Assembly (NCBI RefSeq): GCF_013393185.1
Contig: NZ_QJQX01000073.1
Span: 91,401 to 155,400, forward strand
Reading direction: 5' to 3'
Source: Sphingobium lactosutens
GTDB lineage: Bacteria > Pseudomonadota > Alphaproteobacteria > Sphingomonadales > Sphingomonadaceae
Length of the DNA: 64,000 nucleotides
Positions within the stretch are counted from its first letter, which is position 1. Every line of letters starts with the position of its first letter. The notes under the pieces were generated by a model. It ran no database searches. It saw only the letters and a program-made list of their open reading frames with translations, and was not told the origin of the DNA. Shown one piece after another: positions 1 through 8,027 of this stretch. The position numbers and the translations under genes are program-made.

Positions 1-286
1 ATATATAGACAGCGACGACGACATTGCCCCACCACATCACCATCCAGATCCAGGCGATGATATCCAGCAGACGCCCGCCCTTTTCCCGAAGGGCGATCCA
101 GCAGACCATGAACAACAGGCCCGTAACAAGATCGTTGTTGATGAACAGTTGCCATGGATCCCCCGACCCGGCAAGGAACGTGTCGAAGCCGACGCCATGA
201 TGAAGGCCGCTGTTCAGCAACACATTCGCCATATTGGCGCCCATGATCACGATCACGATCCAGGCAATCACTCTCACACCAGTCAT
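1..286 (-). CDS. Small integral membrane protein, 3' end outside window
   Basis: The reading frame starts at the ATG at 286 and runs off the window edge, giving 95 visible residues. A strong Shine-Dalgarno (GGAGGGAGGGGA) precedes the start. Three hydrophobic stretches are visible: about residues 5-25, 52-68 and 76-94. Between them lies a polar segment with a Gly-Asp-Pro-Trp motif, and a charged Arg-Glu-Lys loop follows the second. The pattern resembles small DUF1475-like membrane proteins, but this is a recollection of family style and not a firm match. It lies 28 bp downstream of the AttH-like gene on the same strand, so the two are probably co-transcribed. Its function is unknown. The C-terminus cannot be judged. 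Confidence 0.65.
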   Translation of the reverse strand, partial: MTGVRVIAWIVIVIMGANMANVLLNSGLHHGVGFDTFLAGSGDPWQLFINNDLVTGLLFMVCWIALREKGGRLLDIIAWIWMVMWWGNVVVAVYI

Positions 287-314
287 GGCGATCCCCTCCC
301 TCCATTATCCTGCT

Positions 315-1307
315 TTATTTTTGTTGGGACATTTTCCAGACATAATCATTCCACTGGACCTCCTGGCTTTCGCCATAGCCCTTCCTGCCGTCCCAGTCCC
401 ATTCGACAAGGCCCAGATGACAGGTCGTATTGGACCAGCCGCCCCAGACCGTCTGCGCGATCAGCTTGCCCTTGATATGATAGATATCGCCCTTCTCATC
501 CTCGAAGCTGTAGTCGTGGGTGATCGGGCTGTGGCGGTCGAGGGTGCGGACGGTGATTTTCGACGAATTGCGCACGCGGCGCTGCTCTCCGTTCACGACC
601 ACCCAACCATCGTTGAAGATGCGCGCGGGCACCGGCATTACGCCCTTCCAGTCAGGATCGCGGTCGGGATCGTCATGCGAACCGACATTGAAGGCAAAAT
701 CCTCGCCGAAAGTGCCCGTGACCCAGGTATAAGGCGGCGCGGGGTTGTGGTTTTCCGGGCGCGGCTCTCCCCAACTGCGGTCGCGCACGGCCAGGCAATC
801 GACCTTATGCGCCTTGCCGCGCAGGACCAGATCGCCCGTCACATGCATTACCTGCTCAAAATGCTTATTGTTCGCGCGCATGATCGGCACACCCACGGCC
901 CGCATGTCGACGTTAATGCTGGTTTCCCGCTGCGGATCGTCAAAGGTCATTCGCACATGCTCCAGCGGCACGATCGTCTGCATACGCATGCTGTTGGGCA
1001 ACTGGATATCGCTGCCGTCACCGACGACATCCATCGACATATAGTCACGAATCTCGAACAGTTCGGATTCGAGATGGCTCGCCTTCAGCCCCTGATAGAC
1101 CATCAGACCGGACGTCACGACTTTCAGGGTCGGATGCACCCAGCAATAGGCGAAGCAGTTGATGCCGGCTTCCGGCACATGGAAATTCCAGAACCAGGTT
1201 TCCGTCAGCGAGTCGACCGGCTCACCAACGCCATGGTAAAATTCATCTTCGGCGACATGCTTACCGAAGCCCTGGCCCAGATTGCTGTTCCAATCCGTGT
1301 CCGACAT
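315..1307 (-). CDS. AttH/CrtC-like lipocalin-fold protein (copy A)
   Basis: This is a 330-residue soluble protein. The ATG at 1307 was chosen over one 19 codons upstream because GGAGAG sits just before it. It carries the family signature RDRSWG (residues 175-180) in the middle and a Trp-Val-His-Pro motif near residue 56. The architecture matches AttH/carotenoid-hydratase (CrtC)-like proteins, which fold as two lipocalin-type barrels; Pfam separates the sphingomonad versions as DUF7064/DUF7065 as far as I recall. Known relatives include a hydratase (CrtC), but the reaction of this branch is not established. It is one of five paralogs in the window and most resembles the copy at 33847-34893: both share Leu-Thr-Glu-Thr-Trp and the DPDRDPDWKG motif. 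A putative operator lies 58 bp upstream. Confidence 0.85.
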   Translation of the reverse strand: MSDTDWNSNLGQGFGKHVAEDEFYHGVGEPVDSLTETWFWNFHVPEAGINCFAYCWVHPTLKVVTSGLMVYQGLKASHLESELFEIRDYMSMDVVGDGSDIQLPNSMRMQTIVPLEHVRMTFDDPQRETSINVDMRAVGVPIMRANNKHFEQVMHVTGDLVLRGKAHKVDCLAVRDRSWGEPRPENHNPAPPYTWVTGTFGEDFAFNVGSHDDPDRDPDWKGVMPVPARIFNDGWVVVNGEQRRVRNSSKITVRTLDRHSPITHDYSFEDEKGDIYHIKGKLIAQTVWGGWSNTTCHLGLVEWDWDGRKGYGESQEVQWNDYVWKMSQQK

Positions 1308-1364
1308 ATACTCTCCATCTGATTTCGTCAGCCCGTTGCGGCGGACAATAGGACGCTGACACAT

Positions 1365-1380
1365 GATAAGCTAGCATCAT
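1365..1380. promoter_or_regulatory. Operator-like site 1 (GATAAGCTAGCATCAT)
   Basis: Imperfect match to the 16-bp palindrome GGTATGCTAGCATACC that recurs through the window. The central GCTAGC is exact. It lies between the divergent AttH-like gene (start 1307) and the SDR remnant (start 1408). Confidence 0.5.
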
Positions 1381-1407
1381 TTTATTCTTCGCGTGTAAGG
1401 AGGAGCT

Positions 1408-1732
1408 ATGACCGACCGGAACGCATATGAAGCAGCCTGAAGGGTCGCGTCGCTCTGGTTACGGGGGCAGCGAGCGGTATCGGGCGGGCTACCGTCGATT
1501 TGCTTGCCGCAGCCGGGGCTTCGGTAGCAGTCACGGACATCGATGGCGATCGCGCAATATCGGTTGCGCGGGCGATCCAGGACAGAGGACTCAATGCCGC
1601 GGGCTGGGCGCTGGACGTCAGCGATAATGTATCCATCCCCCTGTCGTCGGCGATATCGCTGCGCATTTCGGGGGCATCGACCTGCTGGTCAACAATGCGG
1701 GGGCCGCTACCACCACACCTGACGCTCTTGAT
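1408..1732 (+). pseudogene. Short-chain dehydrogenase remnant (frameshifted, 3'-truncated)
   Basis: An intact Shine-Dalgarno (AAGGAGGAG) and ATG at 1408 lead into MTDRNAYEAA and then a stop. The classical SDR sequence begins in another frame at about 1434. It shows the Rossmann start LKGRVALVTGAASGIGRAT and the cofactor-selecting VTDIDGD, and runs to about 1630. A second shift follows, and a third frame encodes GGIDLLVNNAGA. Homology stops near 1732, before the catalytic Ser-Tyr-Lys, so about half the enzyme is gone. This is a dead gene with at least two frameshifts and a deletion; sequencing error could explain one shift but not the missing half. Its promoter region is shared with the divergent AttH-like gene, so it was probably once part of the same pathway. 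Confidence 0.8.
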
Positions 1733-1769
1733 AGCACTCGGTGTTGCGGGGACAAGAAGAGAATGTTAG

Positions 1770-1787
1770 TGGTATTCCAGCATACCA
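1770..1787. promoter_or_regulatory. Operator-like site 2 (TGGTAT-N6-ATACCA)
   Basis: Perfect 6-bp inverted arms around TCCAGC, 55 bp upstream of the Rieske oxygenase start. This is one of the best matches to the recurring palindrome. The deletion that truncated the preceding SDR left it intact. Confidence 0.6.
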
Positions 1788-1841
1788 TTAAGTGACCCGG
1801 GTCGGCAGGCGCCCGCGCACCGCAGAAAGAGGAATGATATT

Positions 1842-3245
1842 GTGGCAACCACGCTGAACAAGGACCGTATCCGCGGTTATGGGAGCAAGGAGCGGCCGCT
1901 GCTGAGCGAATTGTGGGACAAGGATTCCGCTGGCCCCAACGACGCCATGCGCGCGCGCGGCGATTATGAGCCGGACAATCGGCAGATCGATTACCGCCGT
2001 TATCATGATCCCGAATTCTTCAAGCTGGAGTTGGAGAAGATCTGGTCCAGGCAGTGGCTCTTCGCGTGCCGGGAAGAGGATATTCCCGATGTCGGTGATC
2101 GCTTGCCGCTGCAAGTCGGAACGCATTCCTATTTCATCGTCCGTTCCGCTCCGGAGGAATTCCGCGCATTCTACAATAGCTGCCTGCACCGCGGGACGAT
2201 GCTGTGCGCGAAGAAGGAAACGGCCGAAACGATCCGTTGCCCCTACCATGCCTGGGAATGGAATGTGGACGGGCGGCTGAAGCGTATTCCCAGTCATTGG
2301 GACTTTCCGGACATCACCCGGCTGAACGGCTCTCTGCCGGAAATCAGGCTGGAGCGCTGGGGCGGCTTCATCTTCGTCAACGCCGACAAGGATGCGCGAC
2401 CGCTGCTGGAAGCGCTCGGCCCGATGCCCGAGCATTTCAAGGACTTCGCACCCGAAAAGCGTTATACTAAGGCGCGGTTCCGCAAGCTGGTCCATGCCAA
2501 CTGGAAGATCACGCAAGAAGCTTTCCAAGAATCCTACCACCTCTATGCGACGCATCCGGAGGGGGTTCCCTTCACCGGCGACAGCCAGTCGCAATATGAC
2601 ATTTTCACCACCGCCATGGGCGCCGTCGGGCGCGAAGCGGTGCCGTCGGCGGTGCCCAGCATGCATGCGGATGCTTCGGCGACCAGCCTGATGGCGGGAA
2701 TGGTCTTCGCCCAGGTGCAGCAGACATGGCATTATCCCGACGCCGCCATGCCGGAGTTGGACCCTGAGGGAGACATTCGCGCTCAGGTTGGGCAATGGTG
2801 CCGCGACGAGTATGAGCGGGCCTATGGTCGGCCCAATGCCCAGCCCGACGCCGTGATGATCGACAGCGCACTCTATTTCCTCTACCCGCATTTCACGCTG
2901 TGGCTTTCGGAAGCGGTGCCGTTCGTCTACCAGTTCCTGCCGCACGAGAGCGATCCGAACTATTGCTATTTCGACGTTCGCCTGCTGATGCCCTATGCAG
3001 AAGGACAGCCGCGTCCGCCGGCGGCCGAACCGATCGAGATCGGCGAGCATGAAAGCATCGCCGAAAAGGCTCCGGCCTACAGCTTCCTGGGCATGATCTT
3101 CGATCAGGACATGGGCAATCTGCCGCTGATCCAGAAGGGCCTGAAGGCAGCCGATCCGACCGCGCCCCATTCGCGACTGGGCGCTTATCAGGAGGGGATG
3201 ATCCAGGCATGGCACGAACTGATCGATCGCGATCTCAACCGCTGA
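1842..3245 (+). CDS. Rieske non-heme iron oxygenase, alpha subunit
   Basis: This 467-residue protein starts with GTG; AGAGGA lies upstream. The N-terminal Rieske [2Fe-2S] domain shows Cys114-x-His116 and Cys133-x2-His136. The C-terminal catalytic domain has the mononuclear-iron ligands His233 and His238 in ESYHLYATH, with Asp421 or Asp423 (IFDQDMGN) as likely third ligand. A Glu sits where many dioxygenases have the bridging Asp (QESYH), as in other members of the ECYH-type branch. Such enzymes hydroxylate aromatic rings or alicyclic carbons using electrons from a ferredoxin and reductase. No beta subunit or reductase is adjacent. Candidate ferredoxins are at 18967 and 55441. A close paralog is at 45961. 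The substrate is unknown. The gene ends at a convergent terminator. Confidence 0.93.
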   Translation: MATTLNKDRIRGYGSKERPLLSELWDKDSAGPNDAMRARGDYEPDNRQIDYRRYHDPEFFKLELEKIWSRQWLFACREEDIPDVGDRLPLQVGTHSYFIVRSAPEEFRAFYNSCLHRGTMLCAKKETAETIRCPYHAWEWNVDGRLKRIPSHWDFPDITRLNGSLPEIRLERWGGFIFVNADKDARPLLEALGPMPEHFKDFAPEKRYTKARFRKLVHANWKITQEAFQESYHLYATHPEGVPFTGDSQSQYDIFTTAMGAVGREAVPSAVPSMHADASATSLMAGMVFAQVQQTWHYPDAAMPELDPEGDIRAQVGQWCRDEYERAYGRPNAQPDAVMIDSALYFLYPHFTLWLSEAVPFVYQFLPHESDPNYCYFDVRLLMPYAEGQPRPPAAEPIEIGEHESIAEKAPAYSFLGMIFDQDMGNLPLIQKGLKAADPTAPHSRLGAYQEGMIQAWHELIDRDLNR

Positions 3246-3263
3246 TCTGATTAAAATCCAGCC

Positions 3264-3300
3264 AAAGGGCGCGCCGAGACCATCTGTCTGCGCGCCCTTT
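3264..3300. terminator. Bidirectional hairpin terminator
   Basis: An 11-bp perfect stem (AAAGGGCGCGC / GCGCGCCCTTT) with a 15-nt loop lies between the convergent Rieske and luciferase-like genes. A-rich and T-rich ends let it act on both strands. Confidence 0.8.
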
Positions 3301-3305
3301 TGCCG

Positions 3306-4178
3306 TTAACGGATATTGCGTTGGGCGAACTCCTCGACGAACCGCTTCTTGTCCTCGAAGCTCGACCGGAGAACGCCCAGGGCATGGTCGATCGGCCCGA
3401 CATGGTGCTGGGTCACACCCAGTTCTACCGCGCGTTTATAGTCGTCGGGTGAAGGCAGGGACCCGTCATCATGGCGGGCCAGACCAACCATATATTCAAA
3501 GGGAAGCTTCTCCCTTCCAGAGTCGCGCCGACCTTCCTCTATCAACGTGATCTGACCGGCGATGTCGGACAGTCTCGACGTCATCCCCATCCATCCATCA
3601 GCCACCTTCCCGGTGCGGCGCAATGCCACCGGCGCGACCGATCCCATATAGATGGGGATGGGCCGCGCCGGACGCGGCTCCGCGAAGGTTGGTGGGAAGT
3701 CGAAAAAGGTGCCGTGATGTTCTGCCGGCTTTTCGTTCCATAGCTTACGAAGAATTTCCATCATCTCAACCGTACGGGGAACACGGCTACTCCAGTCCAC
3801 GCCAGCCATGTCATATTCATTGCGCATCCAACCTGTGCCGACACCCATGACGAACCGGTCATCGCTGAGGCGCGCAAGTGTCGCTGCCGCCTTGGCAACC
3901 AGAAAAGGATTGGTTCGATTGGCCAGAACCATGATGCAGGAACCGAATTTCAAACGCCTCGTGCGGGCAAGCACTGCGCCGCCAAAGGCGAATATGTCAG
4001 GGAAGATGTAATCCATGGGCAAGGGCGCACGTTCATTGGGATCCTGCACGCCCGTTCCGGCCGGCATGAACCAGTGATCGTCCCCGACCACACCCTCAAA
4101 CCCGAGCTGTTCCGCCATGACGGCCAGTTCAAGCCCCTGCTCAGGGGGCGTATTGTGGATATGCAGCCAGAAACGCAT
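3306..4178 (-). CDS. Luciferase-like (LLM class) flavin/F420-dependent oxidoreductase
   Basis: A 290-residue single-domain TIM-barrel protein of the bacterial luciferase superfamily. Supporting segments are the N-terminal strand and helix with a Glu-Gly-Val-Val-Gly-Asp-Asp-His motif (residues about 28-35), the central FGSCIMVLANR strand, and the flavin-contact segment MGVGTGWMRNEYDMAGV (residues about 109-125), all typical of the TIGR03619-style subfamily. Members oxidise or monooxygenate small molecules with FMNH2 or F420H2, and the cofactor cannot be decided here. It lies downstream of the TonB receptor on the same strand, with a hairpin between them, so it may be transcribed separately. 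A second family member is at 50043. The role in the pathway is open: ketone monooxygenation or hydride transfer are both possible. Confidence 0.88.
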   Translation of the reverse strand: MRFWLHIHNTPPEQGLELAVMAEQLGFEGVVGDDHWFMPAGTGVQDPNERAPLPMDYIFPDIFAFGGAVLARTRRLKFGSCIMVLANRTNPFLVAKAAATLARLSDDRFVMGVGTGWMRNEYDMAGVDWSSRVPRTVEMMEILRKLWNEKPAEHHGTFFDFPPTFAEPRPARPIPIYMGSVAPVALRRTGKVADGWMGMTSRLSDIAGQITLIEEGRRDSGREKLPFEYMVGLARHDDGSLPSPDDYKRAVELGVTQHHVGPIDHALGVLRSSFEDKKRFVEEFAQRNIR

Positions 4179-4214
4179 GGCCAGTTCGTCCCTTCTCGAT
4201 CATTCCAAGACAAA

Positions 4215-4241
4215 GGGGCGGCCGACATTGTCGACCGCCCC
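4215..4241 (-). terminator. Hairpin after TonB receptor gene
   Basis: Stem of 12 bp with one mismatch (GGGGCGGCCGAC / GTCGACCGCCCC) and a 3-nt loop, followed on the minus strand by a short TTT run. It separates the TonB receptor from the luciferase-like gene. Confidence 0.6.
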
Positions 4242-4261
4242 CCCAATGCAGTTTCATGTGT

Positions 4262-6718
4262 TTAGAACTTGAACACCAGCTCACCACCATAGGTCCGCGG
4301 TGCACCCGGAGCGCTGGAAAAAGCGGATCCGGACGCCTGAGCGTAATAGTTGATGTTAAATTTCTCGCCCGTGATGTTCTTCATCCAGAAGCGGATGGTC
4401 AGATGTTCAGCCGCTGCTGGTGTAAAGGAAACGGAGCCGTCCAGCAGGAGGTGGGACGGTTCCTTGATGACGTTGTCGGCATCCCAATTGAACTTACTGG
4501 CCCAGTTGGCGTTCACGTCGAACGAAATATTGCTGTCATCCGCGAGAGTATAGTCATAGCTCAAGCCACCACTGAATTTCCATTTCGAGGCATAGGGCAT
4601 GTAATTGCCAGTAGCATCAACCTGAATAGTATTCAGATTGCCGGCAGCAATCGGCAGCCCGGGAGAAAGGGCCTGGCAGGTTGCCGCATCGACCTGGGGA
4701 TTGGGACAGTAGGAAGGCGCATCCGCGAAATCACGGAATTTCGCGATCAGATATGTCCCGGCCATTCGAAGCGTCAAACCTGGAGCGGCGGCAACCGTCA
4801 AGTCAAACTCGGCGCCCTTGGTTCGCGCCGAACCGGCATTCTTCAGGAACACCAGGCCGTTGCGCTGCGCCTGCACCTGCGGATTGCTGAGGTCGTTCCA
4901 GAACAGTGCGCCGTTCAGGCGGATACGACGATCAGCCAGCTCCGTCTTGAAGCCAATTTCATAGGCATCGACCACTTCAGGCGATAGCGGCTCAGACTGG
5001 TCAAGCGGCAGCGTGTTGAACGTACCTGCCTTGTAGCCGCGACTGTAGTTGGCGTAGACCATCACGTCCTCGGTGAACTTGTGGTCGATCGAAGCTTTCC
5101 ACGTCAACTTCTTGAACGTTTTGCGGGCGACACCGCCGCCAGGCACATTGTCCACCGGCATCTGGGCGCCAGCCACAATGGCATTAGCTGTCGCTGAGTC
5201 GAAGACAGTTCCGTTCGGCGCACCAAATGCAGCCGCGACCGCTGGGACATTCTGAAGTAGGAACGGTAGCTCCGGAACGAACAACGTCGTTGTGGAGCCG
5301 CGGCCTGCCACCTTATCAATCGTGTAGCGTAGGCCGCCCGTCACGTTGGTGTTGTCAGTGATCGGGTAGGTCAGCTGGCCGAAGGCAGCATAGGATTTGA
5401 CGTTCTGCTCACCACGAATGCTGATCGAGTCCACCAGTAGAGCCTGCGTACCCGGACCGTAGATCGTGGTCGGGTCGAAGCCACCATCAGCGTTCAGATA
5501 ATAGAGGCCGGCGATCCAGTTGACAGGCGAACCCGCCTTCGACTTTAGCTGGAACTCCTGGGAAAACTGGTTATCGACAATGTTCAGATCGTAACGCACC
5601 CAGTTATAGGGCGAGTTATTGCCTGCTGAGGCATAAAGCTCGTCATTGTTACGATAGGCCGTGATGCTGACGACATCGGCGAAACCCATTTCATAGTCAA
5701 CGCGACCGGAGAAGCCATAGCCTTCCGAATCGTCATACATCTTCTGCGTGGCGCCCAGAGCGACGTCATAGAAACCGAGCGGCGGAAGTTCCTGCGCTGG
5801 GACAGGGAAATTACCCGAATTACCAAAGCCATTATGCGCCGGATCAGGCGACCCGCCCGGCGTGCCCGGGAAAGGACGCGAGTAGATGCCAATCTGGCTC
5901 CAGCTCTTCTGATAATAGCCGATCAGCTTGACCGAGAGACCATCGGCAGGCTCCCAAAGAATCTTGCCGCGTGCGCTGAAGCTATGGCTCTTCCAATAAT
6001 CGTCATTGCTGGGAAGATAGCCGAGGGACGTATTGAAAGGATCGACCAAAGTGCGATTCTTGCCCCACCCCTTATCCTGATTATGATAGCTGGCGGAGAC
6101 ATTGGCCGCCAGAGTATCCGTGATTGGCATGTTCAGGTAGAATTTGGCGTCCATCGTCTGGTAATTGGCATAACCGAGACGCGCTTCGAGCTCGGCGTGC
6201 TGGCTCGGATCCTTGGTATAGATCGAGATCACGCCGCCTGACGCGTTCCGGCCAAACAACGTACCTTGGGGACCCTTGAGGACCTCGACACGCTCCACGC
6301 TGGCAAGATCGAAGAAAGGCACCGACGCACGGACGAAATATACATCGTCGATATAAACCGGCACGCTAGCTTCGTTGCCCGCCGTAGTGACGGGGTTGCC
6401 GATACCACGAATGAAGGTGGTCACGGTACCCGTCGCTTGACCGATTTGCAGCGCGGGATCGACGCGGTTCAGTTCCTGGACGGTAGCAATACCGACCGAG
6501 GCTAACTGTTCACCCGAAACCGCCGTCACTGAAAGCGGCGTATCCTGGACATTTTGAGAACGCTTCTGTGCGGTAACAACGATGTCCTGAAGCTGGTTTT
6601 CCTGTGCGTTGGCCATCGTGCCGAACAAAGTCGATCCACCAATAGCAGCACAAGACGCCAGCAGAGCCAGACGGGACCTACGCATTGGACGTGTCGAAAA
6701 AACGGATGTCTGAAACAT
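4262..6718 (-). CDS. TonB-dependent outer-membrane receptor (1)
   Basis: About 818 residues if translation starts at the ATG at 6718; GGGAGGGTGCGA directly precedes it, and a further ATG lies five codons upstream. The order is a signal peptide ending near ANAQ, the plug start QDIVVTAQKR, a plug domain with VERVEVLKGPQGTLFGRNASGG, and a long beta-barrel ending in a C-terminal Phe (ELVFKF), as expected for barrel insertion. This is the sphingomonad type of receptor used for import of large or hydrophobic organic molecules as well as siderophores. Its position among oxygenases and CoA enzymes argues for uptake of the growth substrate; that is inference. An operator-like site lies 158 bp upstream of the start. 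Two further receptors are at 30661 and 41313. Confidence 0.93.
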   Translation of the reverse strand: MFQTSVFSTRPMRRSRLALLASCAAIGGSTLFGTMANAQENQLQDIVVTAQKRSQNVQDTPLSVTAVSGEQLASVGIATVQELNRVDPALQIGQATGTVTTFIRGIGNPVTTAGNEASVPVYIDDVYFVRASVPFFDLASVERVEVLKGPQGTLFGRNASGGVISIYTKDPSQHAELEARLGYANYQTMDAKFYLNMPITDTLAANVSASYHNQDKGWGKNRTLVDPFNTSLGYLPSNDDYWKSHSFSARGKILWEPADGLSVKLIGYYQKSWSQIGIYSRPFPGTPGGSPDPAHNGFGNSGNFPVPAQELPPLGFYDVALGATQKMYDDSEGYGFSGRVDYEMGFADVVSITAYRNNDELYASAGNNSPYNWVRYDLNIVDNQFSQEFQLKSKAGSPVNWIAGLYYLNADGGFDPTTIYGPGTQALLVDSISIRGEQNVKSYAAFGQLTYPITDNTNVTGGLRYTIDKVAGRGSTTTLFVPELPFLLQNVPAVAAAFGAPNGTVFDSATANAIVAGAQMPVDNVPGGGVARKTFKKLTWKASIDHKFTEDVMVYANYSRGYKAGTFNTLPLDQSEPLSPEVVDAYEIGFKTELADRRIRLNGALFWNDLSNPQVQAQRNGLVFLKNAGSARTKGAEFDLTVAAAPGLTLRMAGTYLIAKFRDFADAPSYCPNPQVDAATCQALSPGLPIAAGNLNTIQVDATGNYMPYASKWKFSGGLSYDYTLADDSNISFDVNANWASKFNWDADNVIKEPSHLLLDGSVSFTPAAAEHLTIRFWMKNITGEKFNINYYAQASGSAFSSAPGAPRTYGGELVFKF

Positions 6719-6875
6719 TCGCACCCTCCCCATTTCTGTTGTTGATTCCTAATTCAACACAGCCCCGGATTTTTCCTTCGGGCTTATTCTTATTTTTATG
6801 AAATCTACGATTTACAAATAGGATTGTTCAAACCCCAATTCGGAAGCGACGACAGGCCTTTCCATCCAACACTAT

Positions 6876-6891
6876 CGTATGCTTGCTAACC
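6876..6891. promoter_or_regulatory. Operator-like site 3 (CGTATGCTTGCTAACC)
   Basis: Twelve of 16 bases match the recurring palindrome GGTATGCTAGCATACC. It is in the 259-bp AT-rich gap upstream of the TonB receptor and downstream of the crotonase gene. Confidence 0.45.
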
Positions 6892-6977
6892 TATACCGGC
6901 TCCGTCGCCAGTCCGCAAGGCGCAATACCGCGTGACCGATCAGCTTTGCAGAAGACACGCGGCACTAATGTCACACC

Positions 6978-7856
6978 TCAGTAATCCTTATGCTCCCACC
7001 ATGGAAAAAATGAAGGCATGTCCGTCGAAACCTGATCCGGGAAATCGGGCGACCGTTTTTCAAGAAAGCTTTGTACGCCTTCGCGAACGTCGAACGCACG
7101 CGAACGCATATAAATACCCTGACTCTCTATCCGATGTGCCTCCATCGGATGGGGCATACTAAAGGAACGCCACAGCATCTGTCGTGTCATTGCAACGGAT
7201 ACAGGAGCCGTGTTCGTTGCAATATCCTTCGCCAAATCTGTCGCAGCCGCCAGCAAATCCTGAGGCTCATGCAGCGATCGGACCAGTCCTGCGGCTTTCG
7301 CTTCCTCGGCGGAGAAGGTCGCACCTATCAATGTCCACTCGAGCGCTTGCGCAATGCCAACGATTCGAGGCAAAAACCAGCTGGATGCCGATTCCGGCAC
7401 TATCCCCCGGCGCGTAAAGGGTAGAGAGAATTTCGCACCAGTCGAAGCAAGACGGAAATCCGCTGCCAACGCCATCGTCACACCCATGCCGGCGGCCGGA
7501 CCATTGAAGGCGACGATCACGGGCTTCACACATTCATATAGCCGCAATGTGATCAGCCCGCCGTAATCACGCGTAGCCGGATCTTTCCAGTCGACTTCCG
7601 TCGACTCATCTTCATCCCTTCGTTCCAGCGACAGGGAGGACTGGCCGGGCGAAAGGTCAGCGCCCGCGCAAAAAGCCCGGCCGGCCCCAGTCAAAATCAA
7701 GGCACGAATGCCATCATCCGAGTCGACCCGATCGAACAACGTCACGAGATCCATAGCCATGACCCGCGTGAAGGCATTGAGCCTGTCGGCACGATCGAAT
7801 GTAATCGTGGCAACATGATGCTGCACGTCAAACCGGAAATGCTGGGGAACATTCAT
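6978..7856 (-). CDS. Enoyl-CoA hydratase/isomerase family protein (crotonase 1)
   Basis: A 292-residue crotonase-fold enzyme acting on CoA thioesters. The first oxyanion-hole segment is AGRAFCAGADL (residues 58-68) and the second is NGPAAGMGVTMALAADF (118-134). The first catalytic Glu position of classical hydratases (GGGxE) reads Thr here. A single Glu155 is present in GIVPESASSWFL, a pattern seen in many crotonases annotated as isomerases or hydrolases, so hydration is not assured. The protein has a long C-terminal tail rich in Trp and Phe. It is transcribed away from the AttH-like gene copy B but on the same strand, with a 171-bp gap holding a perfect 16-bp palindrome 62 bp upstream of its start. 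Confidence 0.88.
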   Translation of the reverse strand: MNVPQHFRFDVQHHVATITFDRADRLNAFTRVMAMDLVTLFDRVDSDDGIRALILTGAGRAFCAGADLSPGQSSLSLERRDEDESTEVDWKDPATRDYGGLITLRLYECVKPVIVAFNGPAAGMGVTMALAADFRLASTGAKFSLPFTRRGIVPESASSWFLPRIVGIAQALEWTLIGATFSAEEAKAAGLVRSLHEPQDLLAAATDLAKDIATNTAPVSVAMTRQMLWRSFSMPHPMEAHRIESQGIYMRSRAFDVREGVQSFLEKRSPDFPDQVSTDMPSFFPWWEHKDY

Positions 7857-7917
7857 GCTTCACCTCCCCGGTCATGGCCATTTTCCAGCGGCCAACTTAT
7901 TATAATATGCAAACCAT

Positions 7918-7933
7918 TATGATACGTATCATA
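7918..7933. promoter_or_regulatory. Perfect 16-bp palindrome (TATGATACGTATCATA)
   Basis: A perfect dyad without spacer between the AttH-like copy B gene and the crotonase start at 7856, in an AT-rich stretch. It shares the ATGATA/TATCAT half-site with the region upstream of 9136 but not the GCTAGC core of the other sites. It is probably a regulator binding site. Confidence 0.6.
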
Positions 7934-8027
7934 TCTATACTCGCGTCGGTGAGACGACGTTGGTGTTTAGATTATCGCCACGGCAGCGATATGTGCGCCC
8001 GCCATCGCGGGCCGGCGCACACATCGC

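Noticed and set aside
234..1322. Long plus-strand open frame of about 360 codons
   Set aside because: It is the antisense shadow of the AttH-like gene on the minus strand. It has no family motif and an unusual His/Asp-rich composition.
1788..3215. 475-codon minus-strand frame opposite the Rieske oxygenase
   Set aside because: The plus strand carries unmistakable Rieske and iron-binding motifs; this frame has none and only reflects high GC content.
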